From positions 682,001-746,000 of the forward strand of contig NZ_JBBYXI010000001.1 in the NCBI RefSeq assembly GCF_039655745.1: a stretch of DNA of 64,000 nucleotides, in the 5' to 3' direction. The notes under the pieces are model-generated. The model was not told the origin of the DNA. It saw only the letters and a list, made by a program, of their open reading frames with translations, and searched no databases. Of the stretch, positions 17,099 to 25,677 are shown piece after piece. Made by a program: the position numbers and the translations under genes. The DNA comes from Hohaiivirga grylli. GTDB lineage: Bacteria; Pseudomonadota; Alphaproteobacteria; Rhizobiales; Beijerinckiaceae. Numbering within the stretch: the stretch's first letter is position 1; each line of letters starts with the position of its first letter.

Positions 17099-19201
17099 TC
17101 AGTACCTTTTGCCACCAGGTCTGCCGCCACCACTTGGTCTGCCGCCTGGACGACCGCCACCGGGACGGCCCCCGCTTGGTCGACCACCACCGGGCCTACC
17201 GCCAGCTGGACGGCTTGCGCCTCCACCAAATGAGCGTCCGCCGCCATCAGGTTTTCTACCCATTGGACGGCCGCCGCCGGGGCCATCTCTACGTGGACCG
17301 CCGTCAGCTGATCTTGGTGGGCGTGGTGAAAATGGACGATTACCTCTTGGAGCGCCACGCCCGCCTTCACCACCCTCACGACGCGGTGGTCTGTCACCAA
17401 ATGGTTTACGTGGCCCGCTATCACCAAATCTTGGCCGGTCAGAGAAGGAACGTTCGCCTCTTGGGGCACCACGTCCGCCTTCCGCACCTTCACGACGCGG
17501 AGGTCTGTCCCCAAATGGTTTGCGTGGCCCGCTGTCACCAAATCTTGGCCGGTCAGAGAATGAGCGTTCGCCTCTTGGGGCACCACGTCCGCCTTCCGCA
17601 CCTTCGCGACGCGGAGGCCTGTCCCCAAATGGCTTACGTGGTCCACTGTCGCCAAATCTTGGCCGATCAGAGAAGGAACGTTCGCCTCTTGGAGCACCAC
17701 GTCCGCCTTCACCACCCTCACGACGCGGAGGTCTGTCACCGAATGGCTTGCGTGGCCCACTATCGCCAAATCTTGGTCGATCAGAGAAGGAACGTCCGCC
17801 CTCCCGACGATCGCCCCTGAATGGACGATCTTCGGAGCTGAAATGGTTGTCATCACCTTGCTTTTCACGAACTGGGCGACGCTGCTCTGGAACAAAGCGC
17901 TCAATCTTTACGCTCGTGCCACGGCCTGTTTCGATCTTGCCAAGGCGTTGACGTGGGCGCTCAAGCATTGCTGCGCGAGCCTGTCTTGGATCTTCGCCAC
18001 GGCGTGGGCTACGGCTCTTTTTTGCGCCATAACCGTCATTGTCGTCGTTCGCGCGCCAGACGGCACGGTTACGTTCACGGCGATCTGTTGCATTGGCCAT
18101 TTCACGTTCATGACGGATGAGATCAGGATCAAATTCATCCTGTTCTTCAAGGTCTTCGTCATATTTACGTGGTGCATGGGTTGCAACAGGTTCTCTGACT
18201 GGACGTACGAAATCGACATTAGCTTGAGCAGCCAGTGTTTCTCCAAGTTGATCCTGAAGAACCTTTGTCTTGATTTCTTCTGTCAGACCAGCTTCGAGAT
18301 CTCCAAGCTGGAAGGGGCCAAATGACAGACGGATCAAACGATTCACACTGAGACCAATGTGTTCGAGAATGCGCTTGACTTCGCGATTCTTACCTTCGCG
18401 CAAGCCGAGTGTCAGCCATGCATTGTCACCCTGTACACGGTCAAGGCGTGCCTCAACCGGGCCATATTCAATACCGTCAATGGTGATGCCAGCAGAAAGT
18501 TTATCGAGATCAGCCTGTGTCACATCACCATGGGCGCGCACCTTATAGCGGCGTAGCCAGCCTGTATCCGGGTGAGCAATCACGCGGGCAAGACCGCCGT
18601 CGTTCGTGAGCAGCAGTAAGCCTTCGGTGTTGATGTCCAGACGGCCAATGGAAATAACACGTGGCATATCTTCTGTAAGATGTTCGAAGACGGTTGGTCT
18701 GCCTTCAGGATCACGGGCTGTTGTTACCAGACCGCGTGGCTTATGATAGAGCCACAGCCTTGTGCGATCACGTTCTGGCAGTGGGATACCGTCAACCGTA
18801 ATACGTGCTTCCGGGCCGACGTTGATAGCTGGAGAGGTCAGAACTTCACCATTCAGTGTGACGCGACCTTCTTCAATGAGGGCCTCTGCATCACGGCGTG
18901 AAGCAATACCGGCACGTGCAATAACCTTGGCAATACGCTCTTCAGTTTCAGCCGGGCGAATAACGCCTTCGCGTGCAGGTCTGTTTGAGCGAAAATCATC
19001 ACGGTCTTTACCGAACCTGTCTGATTTTCCGCCAAAGCCGGATTTTCCTTTAAAATCAGATTTGCCTTTGAAATCTGACTTACCTTTAAAGTCTGATCTG
19101 CCCTTAAAACCTGGCTTATCACCGAAAGAAGGCTTACGGTCGCGGGATGATGCGAAACCTCGGTCTGAAGGCCGCTTGTTTTTATCTCTATTGTCGGTCA
19201 T
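17099..19201 (-). CDS. rluB: RluB/RsuA-type rRNA pseudouridine synthase with long repetitive basic tail
   Basis: The 700-residue product has three parts. Residues 1-70 are basic and contain five FKGKSD-like hexapeptides (32-61). Residues about 80-330 form the enzyme: an S4 RNA-binding domain (IARAGIASRRDAEALIEEG) and the synthase core with the catalytic Asp in GRLDINTEGLLLLTNDGG. Residues about 340-700 are disordered, rich in Arg, Gly and Pro. They include four 38-residue repeats beginning RSFSDRPRFGDSGPRKPFGD, then a GGRP-rich end. Normal RluB is 250-300 residues. The enzyme should make a pseudouridine in 23S rRNA; the tail probably binds RNA. rsmD follows three bases later. RluB is preferred over RsuA by resemblance only. 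Confidence 0.88.
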   Translation of the reverse strand: MTDNRDKNKRPSDRGFASSRDRKPSFGDKPGFKGRSDFKGKSDFKGKSDFKGKSGFGGKSDRFGKDRDDFRSNRPAREGVIRPAETEERIAKVIARAGIASRRDAEALIEEGRVTLNGEVLTSPAINVGPEARITVDGIPLPERDRTRLWLYHKPRGLVTTARDPEGRPTVFEHLTEDMPRVISIGRLDINTEGLLLLTNDGGLARVIAHPDTGWLRRYKVRAHGDVTQADLDKLSAGITIDGIEYGPVEARLDRVQGDNAWLTLGLREGKNREVKRILEHIGLSVNRLIRLSFGPFQLGDLEAGLTEEIKTKVLQDQLGETLAAQANVDFVRPVREPVATHAPRKYDEDLEEQDEFDPDLIRHEREMANATDRRERNRAVWRANDDNDGYGAKKSRSPRRGEDPRQARAAMLERPRQRLGKIETGRGTSVKIERFVPEQRRPVREKQGDDNHFSSEDRPFRGDRREGGRSFSDRPRFGDSGPRKPFGDRPPRREGGEGGRGAPRGERSFSDRPRFGDSGPRKPFGDRPPRREGAEGGRGAPRGERSFSDRPRFGDSGPRKPFGDRPPRREGAEGGRGAPRGERSFSDRPRFGDSGPRKPFGDRPPRREGGEGGRGAPRGNRPFSPRPPRSADGGPRRDGPGGGRPMGRKPDGGGRSFGGGASRPAGGRPGGGRPSGGRPGGGRPGGRPSGGGRPGGKRY
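17339..17794 (-). repeat. Four tandem 114-bp repeats in the rluB tail
   Basis: Four head-to-tail units of 114 bp each encode a 38-residue block. The same ATGG landmark recurs at 17401, 17515, 17629 and 17743, exactly 114 bases apart. Units differ at few positions, with Gly/Ala and Glu/Asn changes in the protein. The unit length is a multiple of three, so copy-number change would keep the frame. Confidence 0.95.
19019..19108 (-). repeat. Five 18-bp repeats in the rluB N-terminus
   Basis: Codons 32-61 form five consecutive hexapeptides of the pattern FKGKSD (variants FKGRSD, FKGKSG, FGGKSD). The DNA units are similar but not identical, so this is an older or selected repeat. Confidence 0.85.
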
Positions 19202-19348
19202 GGATTAAATTATTACGATCTCAAAGCGTATATGCGTGGAAAATGCGGAATATGGGAGAAACCCGAAGCATTTTCCCTTCCAATAATTATGCTCTAGCAG
19301 ATAGTCGTGCCAGAAGCGAGAACAAACACGAGTATTACAGGCCAAGAA

Positions 19349-19804
19349 ATGAAATATATCGCCCAAGCAGAAGCATTTGATGCCGCTTTTGAAGAAGCAA
19401 GGCAGGCTGCTCTGCGGGATGAAGTCCCGGTTGGGGCAGTCATTGTTAAGGATGGTGAAATTATCGCCCGCGCAGGAAATGCGCCTCGTGAACGCCATGA
19501 TCCGACAGCTCATGCTGAAGTTCTGGCCATTCGGGCCGCTTGTGAGAAGCTTGATGATGAGCGCCTGAGTGGTTGTGATCTCTATGTAACGCTTGAGCCT
19601 TGCGCGATGTGTGCTGCCGCTATTTCATTCGCACGGATACGGCGTCTTTATTTTGCTGCATCTGATGCAAAGGGCGGGGCTGTCGAGAATGGCGGGCGGT
19701 TTTTCTCACAAAGCAGCTGCCATCATGCGCCTGAGGTCTACGGCGGTATAAGAGAACAGGAAGCTGCTGAAATGCTGAAAGAATTTTTTGCAGAGAAACG
19801 GTAA
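19349..19804 (+). CDS. tadA: tRNA-specific adenosine deaminase
   Basis: It converts A34 to inosine in tRNA-Arg(ACG). The 151-residue protein shows the zinc deaminase motifs HAE (55-57, in DPTAHAEVLAIRAAC) and PCAMC (84-88, Cys85 and Cys88). Further family blocks are VPVGAVIVKDGEIIARAGN and RLYFAASDAKGGAVENGGRFF. The frame extends upstream to 19307, but ATG 19349 gives the normal N-terminus. It is divergent from rluB, with about 147 bases of shared promoter region, as in many Rhizobiales. Confidence 0.95.
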   Translation: MKYIAQAEAFDAAFEEARQAALRDEVPVGAVIVKDGEIIARAGNAPRERHDPTAHAEVLAIRAACEKLDDERLSGCDLYVTLEPCAMCAAAISFARIRRLYFAASDAKGGAVENGGRFFSQSSCHHAPEVYGGIREQEAAEMLKEFFAEKR

Positions 19805-19807
19805 AAA

Positions 19808-20236
19808 TCAGGCTGTCTGTTTTGCCTTGCTGTCTGCCATAATTCGATCTGCAAGTTCTTCGATTTGTGCACGGAGCTTTGCATTGTCCTCAGAGGTATC
19901 TTTGGAGTGTGCAGCATCAAGCCGTTTGGTGAGCTCGGCAACCTGTGCCTGTAGATCTTCTATAGTGCTTTGCATGTCAGATATTTGAAGCATCTTCTGG
20001 TGTATAGCCTGATTTTTGCGGGCGATTTCCTGATCTTTCAGGTTTTCTGCCACGGCATGTTCTGCTCTGATTAAATCCTGCTCCGCATGCACTTCCTCAA
20101 GAGAGAGGGGAAGAAGGGCTTCCACCCGCTTTTTTGCAAGGCGTCTGGCTCTTGCATTCAAGGCAGGCAGAACAAGCACCGCAATCAGGCTGGCAGTAAG
20201 AAAGCCGAGAGCAAATAACATAATCTGCAAAATCAC
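19808..20236 (-). CDS. Conserved membrane-anchored coiled-coil protein of unknown function
   Basis: A 142-residue protein with one N-terminal membrane segment (MILQIMLFALGFLTASLIAVLVL) followed by a basic patch (NARARRLAKKRVEALLP). A long coiled coil runs from about residue 50 to 135 (heptads around MLQISDMQSTIEDLQAQVAELTKRL). The N-terminus resembles small hypothetical proteins found in Rhizobiales, but I know no function. It is convergent with tadA (three bases between stops) and sits 29 bases downstream of the DUF1134 gene, possibly in one unit. A role in envelope or division scaffolding would be guesswork. Confidence 0.7.
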   Translation of the reverse strand: MILQIMLFALGFLTASLIAVLVLPALNARARRLAKKRVEALLPLSLEEVHAEQDLIRAEHAVAENLKDQEIARKNQAIHQKMLQISDMQSTIEDLQAQVAELTKRLDAAHSKDTSEDNAKLRAQIEELADRIMADSKAKQTA

Positions 20237-20265
20237 GGCTTTCTCCTATTATTTCAGTGCTCAGC

Positions 20266-20844
20266 CTAGAAGGGGTTCCAGGTTGAGGAGCGGGTAAATT
20301 TCAAATACCCCAGATTGACGCCAAGTCGAGCACCAACGCCAGAGCGAATTGGGACAATAACCGTATCACCGGCACGAACTGCAGTGACGCCGAAGCCACC
20401 GATGAAATAGGCCGAGCCGTCAATCCCTGCGAAACGCTGGTAAAGTGTATCAACGTTTGACAGATTATAGACCAGCATCATTGTCCGGGCGCCTTCGCCA
20501 CCTGCATCAAAGCCAAGGGAAGGTCCCTGCCAGAATACATAACGCTGTGTTCCAGATTTGGTATAGATAGTACCTTCACCAAAACGCAGGCCTGCAAAGA
20601 AAGCACCAGAGGCCTCCTGTCCAAGGATATAAGCGTTTGGTTTTCCCCACTTTTTCGTGACATCCTGAACAGCCATCGCAAGGCCACGGGATACCTGTCC
20701 GAAGAAACGGTGTCCTGCTCCGACAATTTCATGTGGCTCGAACGTATCCTGATTTCGGGATTTCTGCTGAGCTGATGCAGTCAGGGAGGATAATCCAAAG
20801 ACAAGGGAAAAACCCAGTGCAATAAGGAATTTTGTAATACGCAT
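20266..20844 (-). CDS. DUF1134 exported protein
   Basis: A 192-residue protein with a clear signal peptide (MRITKFLIALGFSLVFGLSSLTASA, cleavage before QQ). The mature part has FEPHEIVGAGHRFFGQVSRGLA, GKPNAYILGQEASGAFFAGLRFGEG and GFDAGGEGARTMMLVYNL, which match DUF1134, a glycine-rich periplasmic family resembling the YSC84/lipid-binding fold. Function is unknown. A 15-base palindrome lies 59 bases upstream of the start. The TM/coiled-coil gene follows after 29 bases. Confidence 0.82.
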   Translation of the reverse strand: MRITKFLIALGFSLVFGLSSLTASAQQKSRNQDTFEPHEIVGAGHRFFGQVSRGLAMAVQDVTKKWGKPNAYILGQEASGAFFAGLRFGEGTIYTKSGTQRYVFWQGPSLGFDAGGEGARTMMLVYNLSNVDTLYQRFAGIDGSAYFIGGFGVTAVRAGDTVIVPIRSGVGARLGVNLGYLKFTRSSTWNPF

Positions 20845-20902
20845 AATCTATCCTCATTCGGTGATAGCAAGCCAATAAAAGGCTATGAAACCAACCTTTT
20901 GA

Positions 20903-20917
20903 TTCTCATGATGAGAA
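20903..20917. promoter_or_regulatory. Palindrome upstream of the DUF1134 gene
   Basis: TTCTCATGATGAGAA is a perfect 7+1+7 inverted repeat in the 103-base gap between the cysQ stop and the DUF1134 start. No T-run accompanies it on the minus strand, so an operator is more likely than a terminator. No known regulator can be named. Confidence 0.35.
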
Positions 20918-20947
20918 GTATAGTTTTTTAAACCTTAACAAATAACT

Positions 20948-21757
20948 CTATATGCGTGTGGTCAGCTCCGGCAGGATATCTTGAGCCAAGGCGCGATCTC
21001 CAATGGCAATGAAACCCGGGTTGGCATAATTGCTTTCTGCCTTGCCATATAGAAGTGGCGTACCGTCTGCTTTCATGACCTGTCCGCCAGCTTTTGTCAG
21101 AATGAGATCTCCTGCCGCTGTGTCCCATTCCATGGTTCTGCCGTAGCGGACATAGATATCTGCAGCGCCTTCTGCAATGAGACAGAACTTGATTGCAGAT
21201 GATATGCGCTGCCGTTCTGCAAGCGGGAATTTGTTGAGGAAACGCTCGGTTGTTTCATCGCCATAGCGGTTGCTGGTCAGAGCAGTGAATCGCTCGGGAA
21301 GAGCAATGCGCGTTGCAATATGATGTGGCTCTGTTGTTTTGCCCCAGACTTCACAGACGGTTTCGCCTGCAAGCCAGGTTTTTTCAAGACACGGCGCATG
21401 GATAACAGAGGCAACGGGTCGCCCATTTTCAATCAGTGCAATATTGACGCAGAACTCTGTGCCGCCATCAATAAAATCTGCCGTACCGTCCAGTGGATCA
21501 ACGAGAAAAAACAGACTCCTGATATTGGTATCCCTGACGCGTTCTTCTGAAATAATCGGGATATCAGGAAAGCGTTGACGCAAAGCATCAATAATTACGG
21601 CTTCTGCCGCAGTGTCTGCCTGACAGGTTGGCGTGCCATCATCTTTTTTATGGGTATTCTGAGGCTGTTGCTGAATCTGCATCAGCAGTTGCCCTGCCTG
21701 TTGGGCAATAGGGGCAAGCTCTTTTGATATCTGGTCAAAGGAGGAAGAAATGGTCAC
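20948..21757 (-). CDS. cysQ: 3'(2'),5'-bisphosphate nucleotidase
   Basis: It hydrolyses PAP/PAPS to AMP/APS in sulfate assimilation. The 269-residue protein belongs to the inositol-monophosphatase family: metal-binding DPLDGT at 87-92 with Glu71/72 in IIISEE-like context, and the C-terminal WDTAAGDLILTKAGGQV. The open frame continues upstream to 21907, but that part does not resemble the family. GTG 21757 has AGGA six bases upstream and starts at the expected place (VTISSSFDQISKELAP). Could act on other sugar or inositol phosphates, though CysQ fits best. Confidence 0.85.
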   Translation of the reverse strand: MTISSSFDQISKELAPIAQQAGQLLMQIQQQPQNTHKKDDGTPTCQADTAAEAVIIDALRQRFPDIPIISEERVRDTNIRSLFFLVDPLDGTADFIDGGTEFCVNIALIENGRPVASVIHAPCLEKTWLAGETVCEVWGKTTEPHHIATRIALPERFTALTSNRYGDETTERFLNKFPLAERQRISSAIKFCLIAEGAADIYVRYGRTMEWDTAAGDLILTKAGGQVMKADGTPLLYGKAESNYANPGFIAIGDRALAQDILPELTTRI

Positions 21758-21991
21758 GGAAAATCCTGTTCCAGAACAAAGCAATCTTTTGCAGATGGTA
21801 AAGGGGTTTTGCATTAGGATGCAAGTAGGTTGATAGTTTTTACAAATATTACATCCTTTATTAGGGTCTTCTTCATGGTTGTCGCGTAATGAGAATGAAG
21901 ACAACATTTCACACGGTGTGGAATGTCTGCTTGTAATAAAGGAATTCAGGCTACCTGTTATGGAATGGGTTGCCTTTATGCTGGAGATAAC

Positions 21992-22633
21992 ATGCCCAAG
22001 ATTTCGCTCGACTCCCTCGATCTTTCAGCTCTATTGTGCTCTCGCGTCTGTCACGATGTGATTTCACCAGTTGGGGCTATCGTCAATGGACTTGAGGTTC
22101 TTGAGGATGAAAAAGACACCTCCATGCGTGATTTTGCTTTTGAACTGATCCGCAAGAGCGCCCAGCAGGCATCTGCCCGTCTGCAATTTTCCCGTCTCGC
22201 ATTTGGTGCAGCAGGCTCTGCCGGCTCCATGATTGATCTGGGTGATGCTGAACAGGTTTCACGCGGTCTCTTTCCTGAAGACAAGGTCACTGTTGGCTGG
22301 AATGGTCCTGCTGCTTATTTCCCCAAGAACAAGGTCAAGCTTCTTCTGAACCTTGTGATGATTACAGGCTCTGCCATTCCGCGTGGTGGTCATCTTGAAG
22401 TGACCGTTGAAGGCACTCCTGAAAGCTGCGAATTTACACTGACGGCCAAGGGGCCGAATGCCCGGATTAACAAAGATATGGAAGCACTCCTGTCAGGTGA
22501 ATCCGAGAGTGGTTCTGTTGATGCTCATGGCATTCAGGCCTTCTATGCCGGTATGGTTGCGCAAGCCTCCAAGATGGCTATCTCTGTTATCAGTGGCGAG
22601 AACGAGGTTACGGTTCGCGCCACACAGGCATGA
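21992..22633 (+). CDS. chpT: Histidine phosphotransferase ChpT
   Basis: A 213-residue phosphotransferase that receives phosphate from the hybrid kinase CckA and passes it to CtrA and CpdR. The N-terminal helix has SRVCHDVISPVGAIVNGLEVL, where His21 is the phosphorylated residue. The C-terminal half is a degenerate Bergerat-like domain without ATP motifs. ATG 21992 follows GGAG and gives the family start; an in-frame upstream ATG at 21923 is less likely. It overlaps the next gene by four bases (ATGA). ctrA is 4.4 kb away and sciP 7.5 kb away. Confidence 0.88.
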   Translation: MPKISLDSLDLSALLCSRVCHDVISPVGAIVNGLEVLEDEKDTSMRDFAFELIRKSAQQASARLQFSRLAFGAAGSAGSMIDLGDAEQVSRGLFPEDKVTVGWNGPAAYFPKNKVKLLLNLVMITGSAIPRGGHLEVTVEGTPESCEFTLTAKGPNARINKDMEALLSGESESGSVDAHGIQAFYAGMVAQASKMAISVISGENEVTVRATQA

Positions 22634-23340
22634 GCACGACCAGAAAAATCCTGCGTTTTATGATGGCTGCTATTGCAGCCATCATCTTCTGCCTTGTTTT
22701 ATATGCAGGCAGCGTTTTTGTTTCTGCCCTTATTCCGGTCAATACTGATTTCCGTCAGGCGGATGATGGGTTTGACATTTATGTGGTTTCCAACGGTGTT
22801 CATGCCGATATTCTGGTGCCACTCAATTCCCCCGTCATTGACTGGCGACAGATATTCCCGGATGAAGATTTTGGTTCTTATGACAGGCGTGCCAATTATC
22901 TGTCATTTGGCTGGGGCGATAAGGCGATCTTCATTGATATGCCAACATGGAACGATCTGACAGTTCGGCTTGCACTTGGTGCGCTAACCGGAGCAAATGG
23001 TTCCGCAATGCACGTAGAGCCACGGTTTATAGAGCATCAGCCAGATATTCTTCCAGATCACATCATTCGTATCCGTATCACCAAAGATCAGCTTGCAATA
23101 CTGACTGAACATATCAAGTCAGGTTTTATCTGGAATAATGATGGCAAGGCGGAATTTATTGCGAAAGCAATCTATACTGATCACGATGCTTTCTATCGTG
23201 CTACGGGAAGTTACTCGGCCTTCCTGACATGTAATGAATGGTTGCGGAAAGGGCTGGCCAAGTCTGGTATCCGGATGCCGTTCTGGGCACCATTTGAACC
23301 TGCTATTTTCTACCAGTTGCGGAAGATAAAAGCAGGCTGA
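22630..23340 (+). CDS. DUF2459 / TIGR02117-type membrane-anchored protein
   Basis: A 236-residue protein with one N-terminal membrane segment (about 10-33) and an extracytoplasmic domain. The stretches DIYVVSNGVHADILVPL, NYLSFGWGDKAIFIDMPTW, ALTGANGSAMHVE and FLTCNEWLRKGLAKSGIRMPFWAPF match the DUF2459 family. A conserved His (NGVHADI) and Cys-Asn (TCNEW) suggest a papain-like enzyme; that is inference. Translation is coupled to chpT through a 4-base overlap. Confidence 0.8.
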   Translation: MSTTRKILRFMMAAIAAIIFCLVLYAGSVFVSALIPVNTDFRQADDGFDIYVVSNGVHADILVPLNSPVIDWRQIFPDEDFGSYDRRANYLSFGWGDKAIFIDMPTWNDLTVRLALGALTGANGSAMHVEPRFIEHQPDILPDHIIRIRITKDQLAILTEHIKSGFIWNNDGKAEFIAKAIYTDHDAFYRATGSYSAFLTCNEWLRKGLAKSGIRMPFWAPFEPAIFYQLRKIKAG

Positions 23341-23344
23341 AAAA

Positions 23345-24265
23345 CTACTCAGAAGAGAACATGAGTACAGGATTGCTTTGCCGTTTCCTGATGTCACGGC
23401 GGGGTGGTTCCCCAAAATGTCTTTTATATTCCCGGTTGAACTGGCTCAGGTTTTCATAGCCTACTGAATGGCAGGCACTGCTGGCATCTATTCCCTCAAG
23501 AAGCATCAGACGCTGCGCTTCGTGAAGGCGTAGACGCTTCTGATACTGAAGAGGGCTGAGTGCTGTGACTTCCTTGAAGTGTCGATGAAACGTTGAAGGA
23601 GCCATATTTGCCTGCTCAGCCAGTTTCTCAACTTTGATAGGCTCGTTAAACTTCTGTTTCAGCAAGGTGATAGCTCTGGAAATCTGGTTGTTCTGATAAC
23701 CCATTGTGTAGAATGAGCGAAGTAATTGCCCCTTCGGCCCGATAAGAATGCGATAGTGAATTTCCTTAATCAACATAGGTGCAAGAACAGGGATATGCTC
23801 AGGCTGATCCTGTAATTCAACCAGACGCACAAGAGCATCCAGCATCATTGGGTCATCCTTCTGGACAAACATGCCTTGCGTTGGTGCGCTATCTGGCAAA
23901 CCTATTGGTGGTATATCCCGTATCAGCTGGGTCAGAATGTCAGCATCAATATCAAGCACCAGTGACATACAGGGCTTTTCTGGTGATGCATCCGTAATTG
24001 TGCTCCGGCCAAGCATATCAACACCGGCAGCAATAATTTCATTCTCACCGTAGATATATAGACGCTCACCTATGAAGGTATGTTTGCTACCCTGAACGAG
24101 TTTGACGATGCGCGGTGTCGTATAGCTGTGAGCCGCCTGGGTGGTATGATCTCTGCGATAGAATGAAAGTCCTTCAATGGGAGAAGAATAGTCACCAGCT
24201 GATGGCATCCACTTTTGTACAGCATCCCGTAGGTTTATTCGCGCCTGTTCACAATCAATACGCAT
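23345..24265 (-). CDS. AraC-family transcriptional regulator
   Basis: A 306-residue regulator. The N-terminal AraC_N-type domain (cupin-like, residues about 20-190) is followed by two helix-turn-helix motifs (about 200-300), with PIKVEKLAEQANMAPSTFHRHFKEVT and the signature ending in NLSQFNREYKRHFGEPPRRDI. ATG 24265 is preceded by AAGGATG. It is divergent from the secreted hydrolase gene, with 169 AT-rich bases between starts. Such divergent pairs often mean the regulator controls the neighbour; that is inference. Confidence 0.9.
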   Translation of the reverse strand: MRIDCEQARINLRDAVQKWMPSAGDYSSPIEGLSFYRRDHTTQAAHSYTTPRIVKLVQGSKHTFIGERLYIYGENEIIAAGVDMLGRSTITDASPEKPCMSLVLDIDADILTQLIRDIPPIGLPDSAPTQGMFVQKDDPMMLDALVRLVELQDQPEHIPVLAPMLIKEIHYRILIGPKGQLLRSFYTMGYQNNQISRAITLLKQKFNEPIKVEKLAEQANMAPSTFHRHFKEVTALSPLQYQKRLRLHEAQRLMLLEGIDASSACHSVGYENLSQFNREYKRHFGEPPRRDIRKRQSNPVLMFSSE

Positions 24266-24434
24266 CAGCTCATCCTTTTACCAGCTATCATATGAGAGGT
24301 GGAGATATGTCAAATCAAAATTGCTAAAATTTATTAAATTGATAGAATTGTGTAAATAATCGGCAGAATTATAGCTACGTTCAGATTTTAAATAATCATA
24401 AAGTGCAAAAATAAATAAATTGAGAGATGCACGT

Positions 24435-25631
24435 ATGAAAACAGATAGTTTAAAAAACCGGATCGTATCATCCATTGCGGGGGTGTCATTGCTTCTTGGC
24501 ACAGCTTTTATATCCAGCTTGCCAACACTGGCTTATGCAGATGAGAAACCGATTACCCTGAAAACAATGGGCAGCCTTTTATTCGGTGGTACTGTCAAAA
24601 TGCAGCCAAATGGTGAGACATTCCATGGTGATCATGGTTATGCCCAGTACTACATTCCGCAGCAGGCGCGTGACTACCCATTAGTGATGTGGCATGGCAT
24701 CGGTCAGTCAGGTCGCAATTGGGAAACGACACCTGATGGGCGTGAAGGTTTCATGGGTATTCTCGCGCGTAAAGACTGGCCAGTTTATATTATAGACCAG
24801 CCTCGTCGGGGCCGTGCCGGGCGGACAATTGATAAGCTTAAAGAATCTAATGTTCCAACTGTTAATATGGAAACATCGGTATGGGATGCTTTTCGCAATG
24901 GGATCTGGGTACCAAACCAGCCAGCAATATTATTTCCGAATGTGCAGTTCCCCAGTGATGCGGCATCAATTGATCAATTCTTCAGACAGCAGACACCGGA
25001 TACCGGTTCAGAACCTTTATCAGCTGAATATCGGAAAGTGTTGGGTGAGACCGTTGGTGAACTCTTTAAACAGACGGGGCCTGCTATTTTGATTACCCAT
25101 TCCAATAGTGGGCAATATGGTTGGGCGACCGGTATGGCTGCACCTGAAAATACAAAGGCTATTGTTGCCTATGAACCTGGCGCATTTGCTTTCCCTGAAG
25201 GTGAGTGTCCGGCAGATGTTGTTTCACGGGTTTCTCTGGTGAATGAGCTTATCCAGCCGCAGATGGTTCCGGTAGACGAATTTAAGAAGCTGACCAAAAT
25301 GCCGATTATCATCATCTATGGCGACAATATTGCTAAAGAAGAAAGCGATATTTTCAATAGTGAGATCTGGCGTGTTGCCAGTGCGCGGGCCAAACAGTTT
25401 GTTGAAGCCGTGAACCGTCATGGCGGCGATGCGCAGCTGGTTATTCTTCCTGAAATTGGAATTAAGGGAAATACCCATGCTCCATTCGCTGATCTGAATA
25501 ATGTTCAGATTGCTGAGCATCTGGAAACCTTCTTGCACAGCAAGGGACTTGATAGCCGCTTCAGGCCTCATCAGGGGCCCGTACAAAAGAAACTGGGAAA
25601 GAGGACAATTCCCTTAAAAGCTTTAAACTGA
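24435..25631 (+). CDS. Secreted alpha/beta hydrolase (esterase-like)
   Basis: A 398-residue protein with a long signal peptide and probable cleavage after AYA at residue 35. The mature enzyme has an oxyanion-type VMWHGIGQSGRNWE segment and a nucleophile elbow THSNSG with Ser223. An acid residue follows in IIIYGDNI, and a late His lies in IKGNTHAPFADLNN. The C-terminal tail (about 380-398) is basic. Substrate unknown. It is divergent from an AraC regulator and ends at a strong terminator 9 bases after the stop. The TTG at 24420 is an alternative start, but ATG 24435 gives a better signal peptide. Confidence 0.82.
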   Translation: MKTDSLKNRIVSSIAGVSLLLGTAFISSLPTLAYADEKPITLKTMGSLLFGGTVKMQPNGETFHGDHGYAQYYIPQQARDYPLVMWHGIGQSGRNWETTPDGREGFMGILARKDWPVYIIDQPRRGRAGRTIDKLKESNVPTVNMETSVWDAFRNGIWVPNQPAILFPNVQFPSDAASIDQFFRQQTPDTGSEPLSAEYRKVLGETVGELFKQTGPAILITHSNSGQYGWATGMAAPENTKAIVAYEPGAFAFPEGECPADVVSRVSLVNELIQPQMVPVDEFKKLTKMPIIIIYGDNIAKEESDIFNSEIWRVASARAKQFVEAVNRHGGDAQLVILPEIGIKGNTHAPFADLNNVQIAEHLETFLHSKGLDSRFRPHQGPVQKKLGKRTIPLKALN

Positions 25632-25640
25632 TTGCAAATG

Positions 25641-25667
25641 AAAAGAGCGGGTAATACCCGCTCTTTT
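25641..25667. terminator. Bidirectional intrinsic terminator
   Basis: AAAAGAGCGGGT (25641-25652) pairs with ACCCGCTCTTTT (25656-25667) around AAT, followed by TGTTTTCTT. It sits between the converging hydrolase and MHS transporter genes and can serve both. Confidence 0.9.
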
Positions 25668-25677
25668 TGTTTTCTTC

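Noticed and set aside
17339..17794. Regular repeats that might be a CRISPR array
   Set aside because: The units are 114 bp, contiguous and coding, with no unique spacers and no cas genes in the window.
16995..17951. Long plus-strand reading frame of 318 codons rich in Pro, Gly and Arg
   Set aside because: It is the mirror of the repetitive GC-rich rluB tail. The minus-strand frame has a clear enzyme domain and a family-typical start; the plus-strand frame has no ribosome site or domain.
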